From positions 43,304 to 68,677 of the forward strand of contig NW_014013609.1 of the NCBI RefSeq assembly GCF_000611645.1: a DNA stretch of 25,374 nucleotides. Reading direction: 5' to 3'. Numbering within the stretch: position 1 is the stretch's first letter; the number at the start of each line of letters is the position of its first letter. Both the position numbers and the translations under genes were made by a program. Below the pieces are notes generated by a model. The model saw only the letters and a program-made list of their open reading frames with translations. It was not told the origin of the DNA and made no database searches. The stretch is from Monoraphidium neglectum. Its lineage: Eukaryota > Chlorophyta > Chlorophyceae > Sphaeropleales > Selenastraceae. Of the stretch, positions 20,474 to 25,374 are shown in pieces.

Positions 20474-22623
20474 TTAGTCAAAAGCCCACTGGTTCTCTCG
20501 CCGCACCTCCTCCTCCTCCTCAGGCGTGAAGTCGTTCTGCGGCACCAATCAACACCGGTTTTTGTGAGGCGTGAGCGGGCCAGGATGCGTGCAAAGCAGC
20601 AGAAATCAGATGCTGAGCTGCACCCCGGGACAAAGGCTTCGCAGCACTGCACACTGCACTGCGTGTATGCTCTTGCGCGCTGCTGCGGAGTGGTGAGGTG
20701 GCCTCCCGGCGCCCCTCACAAACCCTCCACACCTTGATGTTGAACGTCTTGCGGATCTCCTCCGGGGTCTTGCCTGGAAGGTGGGGGTGACAAATACATG
20801 CTCACCGGACGCAAGACACCAGCCGCAAAAGCATTAGCAGAGCCAGTGCCAGCGGCCTCGCGTCCTGCCGGCCAGCAACGACATGCGATGAGCTACCCCC
20901 AGCCATGCCCCGCATCCTCCCGGACCCCCCCTTACCCTTGATCATGTTGGCCACGGTCTGGCAAGTGAGGTCAAGCAGGCCCTTGATGTTCAGGTAGTTG
21001 GCCGCCTGGGGGGGGGAGGGGTGAGGAAGGGGGGTGAGCCACGGGGCGAGGAGAGGTGGTGAAGGATAGGGAAGGGCGGACAAGGCATCAGACAGCTTGT
21101 GATCAAATTGCCAGGGAGAGGCAGGCCTTGTTGCCAGATCAGTAAACTCAAAAATCCGGGAGCACGATGTGCTGCAGCAGAAGTGTCTCGTTTTGTCGAA
21201 AGTGCACGCATGCAGACATGCACGTCAGTGTGAGTGTGTTTGGGGGGGGGGGAGGAACGCATGTGCACTTTTGTGCGTGCACACGTGTGCGTCCACACGT
21301 GTGCGTGCATGCATTTCAGTGCTTTGCGGTAGGCGAGACAACGCAACACCTGCCAGCATCGCCGTACTGCCTGCACATGCAGTGCCGATACTGCCTACTG
21401 TCGAGTTGCTGCAGGTCCAAGTGCATGTGCATCAACTCCACCGCTAGAGTTCGCAGGTGTGCCATCACACCGTGCATTGTGTAATCAGCCGCCAGCACCA
21501 AATGGTGCGGCCGCTGCTGCTGCTGCCGCTGCTACAGCTGCTGCTGCTGTTTTTCAGCATGTTGCCTTCGCTTATCCGGACACCCCTACACCTCGTGTTG
21601 TTGAGCCCGACTGGGCCTCAGGTGCTTGCCGACAAAAAGCACAAACCGCGTCAACCACCTGAGCTGACAAATAAAACATGCGCAAGCATGCGTGCACGCG
21701 CATGCACACGCGTGCGCGCAGCACGCCCACCAGGATGAGGTCGAACAGTGTTGCCTGGTCCACTTTGACAAACTCTGTGTCCCACTGCTTCACGTCGTCC
21801 TCGCTCTTGGCGGGCTTGTCGTCGGCGCCTTTCTTGGCCGCCTCCACGTGATAGCGGCTGTACTCGATCACCTTGGCCAGGATCTTGCCGTTGACGTTGG
21901 GCAGGGGGATGACCTCGTCCGTGCCGGTGTCTGGGGATGTGTGAGGGTGGGAGGCGGGCGTTGGTGTGAGCGAAAGCAAGCGGTGTGCAAAATTCAAGAA
22001 AGACTTGTGAATCAGCGCTTGAACGGATCGGAATCATGGCCGGGCTAGAAGTGGTGCAGGTGCGAATATATATTGATGAGTGTGCCGAGGAAGAAGGCGA
22101 TCAAGGGAGGCGGGCTTCGGCATGGGCGGGCGGGGCGCAGCAGACGGGCGCCTGGCATGCTGGCTAGCACAATACCGTAAATGCCCTCGATATGTGCTGC
22201 TGAGATCAATAATGCAACACGCATGCAGGCCCGCCTGCGCCGACGACGCCACGCAGCATGTCGTCACCGGAAGCGCGGCGCCGCACGGCCGCCTGCGTGC
22301 GCTGCGCCGGCATCGATCGCACCGCCGCTGCGTTGTGCGCGGCCCGTAACCTCTAGCGATCAATAACTTATTTGGTCACTCGGCTGCCTCTAGCTAGAGT
22401 AAAACACTCGCCCTCAATCATGTTCTTGATCGTGACGCTTTCGTTCGCCACCTCCTCGTCCACTTCAAACATCTGAGCATCAGAGCTCGTGAGCTTGACC
22501 TGTAGTTGCGGTCGCGAGTGGCTTGAGGATTGCATGGCATCCCGCTCTTGAGAGCCCAGCGCGAGGGCTCGGAGGGCACAGGACGTGGACAGGCTGCTGA
22601 TCGAAGTTTCATACCTTGCTCAT
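20474..22623 (-). CDS. SKP1: SKP1, adaptor of SCF ubiquitin ligases
   Basis: SKP1 links cullin 1 to F-box proteins in SCF E3 ligases, which mark proteins for the proteasome. Exons on the minus strand are 22623-22615, 22499-22412, 21930-21731, 21005-20936, 20773-20733 and 20536-20474, giving 156 residues, a normal length. The protein begins [20 protein letters not shown], with the N-terminal BTB/POZ-like fold including [16 protein letters not shown] and [17 protein letters not shown]. The C-terminal Skp1 dimerisation and F-box-binding part follows ([20 protein letters not shown], then [20 protein letters not shown]). The first exon codes only Met-Ser-Lys. The junction after MIE requires a GC donor (GCGAGT) to give the conserved MIEDTGTDEV in frame; the nearby GT donor breaks the frame. 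Intron 3 carries long alternating and CTG-rich repeats. The identification is very secure. Confidence 0.95.
21273..21314. repeat. Alternating CA/GT/GC tract with internal direct repeat
   Basis: In the third SKP1 intron, CACACGTGTGCGT occurs twice in close succession, within an alternating purine-pyrimidine tract that also contains GTGCATGCAT. A G-run at 21242-21252 lies just before it. Confidence 0.85.
21512..21549 (-). repeat. Interrupted CAG tract in a SKP1 intron
   Basis: CTG-rich on the plus strand, so CAG-rich in the SKP1 pre-mRNA, with two interruptions. It lies in the intron between SKP1 exons 3 and 4. Confidence 0.85.
21678..21720. repeat. Alternating purine-pyrimidine tract in a SKP1 intron
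   Basis: A run built of ATGCG, GTGCACGCGC and ACACGCGTGCGCGC lies close to the 5' splice site of the intron between SKP1 exons 3 and 4. It is of the kind able to form Z-DNA. Confidence 0.8.
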
Positions 22624-23439
22624 GGCGACTGGAGCGCTACCGGGCGCAGGAGGCAAGCGTGGCAAGGCGTGATCTGAAAAGTCTTTCGCGCGGGAGCCAC
22701 GAGAGAAGGTGTGCGAAGGAAGGCGCGGCTCTGACAATAGGCTTATAAGGCTAGAGCCCGTAACAAGGGCAAACCGGCTACCAGCTGCCTTGCAGTCTGC
22801 CTTCTTGGAAGCTGCCAGCCCCTCGGCAGAGCCTTGTTGCATGGACCCGTTACCAAAACAAAATCATAAACATTTACTTGACAAGCTACACAGACGCGCT
22901 GCTTGCTGCCCAGCCATCTGCTGCTCAGCGCTGGCGACATCCGAGGTAGGCCGGTGGCCAGCGATGTAATTGATTTTGCAGCCCAGGGCCCTCGGGAGGT
23001 GTGCGGTTACACATGTTTTGCATTGTATGGGGCGGCGCACTACTTGTCCATGCCACAACGCCCGAGGCGTTGGTCAACCAAGGTTAACCTGTTGAGAGGG
23101 GTGCATTTTGTCGGCATGCGTCGCTAACTCCCTGCCCAATAACATAGCTCCTAAACCTGCTGGCATCTGAGATTTGAGGTTGCTGCACGAGCACCACCAT
23201 TTGAAATCACCAGTACACCTGTTTCGCCATATGTTGCCACGATCCAAGATTGAGGTGTACACTTGCCGGCTGCCCCGCGCCGCACAAACATGACACAACC
23301 ATCTGGCCTGTTACAAGTTGGGCCGCCGGGCCGGACTGATAGCCCTCATGGCACAGCAATGTGGCGCGAGTGCTGACAGCAACAGGCTGCCGGGCCGCAC
23401 GTCGAGACCCAGGCCAGGCCGTGGCGAGGCAGCAAAGCC
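22624..23439. promoter_or_regulatory. PRMT5 3' end and SKP1 upstream region
   Basis: An 816-base gap between two minus-strand genes. The right part is the PRMT5 3' UTR with its UGUAA at 23315-23311; the rest should contain the SKP1 promoter and 5' UTR. Base composition is nearer to even here than in the genes. I see no coding region. Confidence 0.6.
23311..23315 (-). terminator. UGUAA polyadenylation signal of PRMT5
   Basis: TGTAA on the minus strand lies 124 bases after the PRMT5 stop codon and is the first such motif downstream. Confidence 0.6.
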
Positions 23440-25299
23440 TCACAGCCCCACCCAGTAGCTGCGTCCGGCTGCGTTGTGCACCGCCGTCGCGCGCGGGCCC
23501 GTCACCGCCCACTCGTACCAAACCTTGTGAGCCCCAACCACGCGCCACATGTGCGCCACCACCGGCTCGCCTGGCGCCAGCAGCAGCGGCTCGCGCAGGG
23601 GAAAGAATATCGGGAACCAGCTGAACATGTTGGGCGTGTGGGTGGGCGGGTGTGTGCTGAGGGTGACCCCTGGGTACAGCTCAGCCTCAAAGTAGCCACC
23701 AAAGCCGTGCAGCTCGCCGCTGCCGTCCTCAGGCCGCCGCGGGAAGGTGAGGGTCGCGGCGCGGCTGTTGTCGATGGGGACGGCGTGGTTGGGGTGCTCA
23801 AATGTGAACACGGGCTGAGGCGGGGACAGCTGGTGGTACCTGGGGGGTTGGGTTGGAGAGTAGGAACGGGGTGGCATGCAATATGCAGGTTGCTAAGTAA
23901 CGCACAGGCGTAAATTGTTGGGGCGATAGAGCACACGTGCTGGGCCTTGCTCCAAACGACAGCTGCTGCTAGTGGCACCTGCACCCACGCTGCTGCTCTG
24001 ACGCTGTGCATGTGTGACATGCAGTCTGCGTCCGCTGCGCTGCGCTGCCCGACCTGTGCAGCTTGACGACGTAGGGTGTCTCAAAGTGCTCCAGGTCCTT
24101 GTAGGCCCGGCACAGGTCAAAGCTGCGGCGGGGGCGGGGTATGCGGGTGTGCGAGCGCGCTCTTTGTTCGCAGGGAACGAACGCAGAATGTTAAAAGAGG
24201 ATTGCGTGTGCACCACGGCGCGCCTGGCAAGGTGCATGGCGCACGGAAGGTTGGCTCAGTGCCGCAACCTGGCCCCTGCCTCGCGATGCCCTTGCGACGC
24301 AAGACCCCCGCCCCCCCCGCCCGCAGGTGGCGCGGCAGCCGGCGGCTCACAGCTTGGCCGTCGTGATGGGTGCGAGGAACGAGGTGTAGGCTCGCGGGAT
24401 GCTGACACCCCCCGGGGCCAGGAAGCGCTGCGCGCCGTCCAGGCACTCTGGGCTGAGCTCGTTGTCCCCGAAGCTCCCCAGCAGCTCGCTGACAAGGATG
24501 TCAGCCTGGTGGGGGGCTGACCACGTGCGCATGTCGGCCTTCACGATGGTCACCTGCGAGCGGTGCGGGGTTGAGAGGTGTGGATGGGTGTCAGAGGGCG
24601 GTCGAAAGTGGGTGGGCAGAGCTGGGGCGGGTGCTCCGCACCCGATGTGAGGGGCACTGGTCTTGCAGGCAGGATGGACCCTGGAACCTCACCAGCAGCT
24701 ACACTGCTGCCGCTCACTTGACCTGCACGCCCTAGCCTCCAGCAGTTCCCCGCCTTGCCCTGCCTGCAGCCCAACCCTCAACCCCGCTCGCACCGTGTCG
24801 GCCCAGCCCTCCGCCTCCACCATGGCCTGGATGTGGACAACAGCGGCCGGGTTCTTCTCGACAGCATACACGCGCAGCAGGCGCCCCGCCTGCGACGCCG
24901 CGCGGATCGACGCGCGCACCAGGGGACCGCGGCCTGCGCAACGTGGGTGGATGCGGAGCGGTGCGCGCAGCGGGTGTAAGTGACGTGCGTGGGGCCGAGC
25001 TGCAAAACGGATGCATGCCGCGCTCCACCTCTTGGGTGCGACAACGGCAATGAGACCAACAAGGGCGCACAGCATGCGGTGCGTGCAGCACACCAGGCCC
25101 GTATGACAGGGCTGCAGGAGGTCGGGACAAGCAGCCGCTCAACACGCCCTGGTGAGCGCAAGGCGTGTCCAGCGCCCCTCCCCTCACCTGCCCCGACCAC
25201 CATGAGCGTGGTGACCTTGGTGGCGGCCTCCTCCTGCGGCACCCTGTCCAGCAGTGCGCGCCGCACCGCCTCCTGGTACACCGCGTACTTGGTCACGTC
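23440..25299 (-). CDS. PRMT5: Protein arginine methyltransferase 5 (C-terminal catalytic half)
   Basis: PRMT5 makes symmetric dimethylarginine on histones and spliceosomal Sm proteins, using S-adenosylmethionine. Exons on the minus strand are 25299-25188, 24933-24794, 24553-24351, 24122-24054 and 23839-23440, phases agreeing, for 307 residues up to TGA. The N-terminal TIM-barrel half lies beyond the window. Motifs in order: [16 protein letters not shown], the SAM-binding VVGAGRGPLV, the acidic end of the next strand ([11 protein letters not shown]), the catalytic double-Glu loop [20 protein letters not shown], then [13 protein letters not shown]. The C-terminal beta barrel has [11 protein letters not shown], the dimer and substrate segment [30 protein letters not shown] and KVWYEWAV. 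Catalytic residues appear intact. The partner MEP50/WDR77 is not encoded here. The identification is very secure; the gene is incomplete only because of the window edge. Confidence 0.95.
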
Positions 25300-25333
25300 C
25301 TGGGGGGTGACGAGGGTGGGGTTGGGGTGGTGA

Positions 25334-25368
25334 GTGTGTGTGTGTGTGTGTGTCTGTGTGTGTGTGTG
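25334..25368 (+). repeat. (GT)n microsatellite in a PRMT5 intron
   Basis: A GT repeat with one CT interruption at the right edge of the window, upstream on the minus strand of the first visible PRMT5 exon and therefore intronic. Confidence 0.95.
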
Positions 25369-25374
25369 GGGAGG

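Noticed and set aside
21242..21252. G-run as a possible G-quadruplex
   Set aside because: A single uninterrupted run without three further G-tracts nearby; not enough to support a quadruplex.
22405..22412. GT donor GTGTTT for SKP1 exon 2
   Set aside because: It gives phase 2 and puts the next exon out of frame, losing the conserved [12 protein letters not shown]; the GC donor fits.
1..25374. CRISPR arrays, insertion sequences, phage or bacterial operons
   Set aside because: No spaced direct repeats, terminal inverted repeats or transposase motifs; spliced eukaryotic genes fill the window.

Overview
The window looks like nuclear DNA of a green alga (Chlorophyta; class not resolvable from sequence alone). 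It is GC-rich with many short exons. Introns are mostly about 200-430 bases with donors such as GTGCGC, GTGAGG and GTGGGG. UGUAA, the usual green-algal polyadenylation signal, follows several stop codons. CAG triplet tracts are common, and the gene products are plant-like eukaryotic proteins. I saw no operons, prokaryotic genes, mobile elements, tRNA or rRNA. All gene models below were built by hand from splice sites, reading-frame phase and family similarity known from memory.

Layout. 1-2144 (+): 3' half of a Cu(+)-transporting P1B-type ATPase, closest to chloroplast PAA1/HMA6. 5186-3126 (-): complete 205-residue p24-delta/TMED10-like ER-Golgi cargo receptor, convergent with the ATPase. 10571-5760 (-): large, Gln-rich protein of unknown function with a C-terminal MYND zinc finger. 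10.6-12.5 kb: about 1.9 kb with no confident gene, holding one suspicious, interrupted reading frame. 14101-12615 (-): OXNAD1-like flavin/NAD oxidoreductase. 14527-15664 (+): NTF2, divergent from OXNAD1 across a 425-base shared upstream region. 20008-16163 (-): TLDc-domain protein resembling MEAK7/TLDC1, with an N-myristoylation signal on a tiny first exon. 22623-20474 (-): SKP1, complete, with one apparent GC-AG intron. 25299-23440 (-): C-terminal catalytic half of PRMT5, whose 5' end lies beyond the window.

The genes are unrelated housekeeping functions: copper delivery, vesicle traffic, redox, nuclear import, TOR/V-ATPase-type signalling, ubiquitin ligase and arginine methylation. They form an ordinary compact algal gene cluster, not a functional system. 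The most interesting items are the uncharacterised MYND protein, the interrupted frame at 11.8-12.1 kb, very small exons that carry targeting signals, the GC-AG intron in SKP1, and the consistent orientation of the triplet repeats (CAG in the sense RNA).
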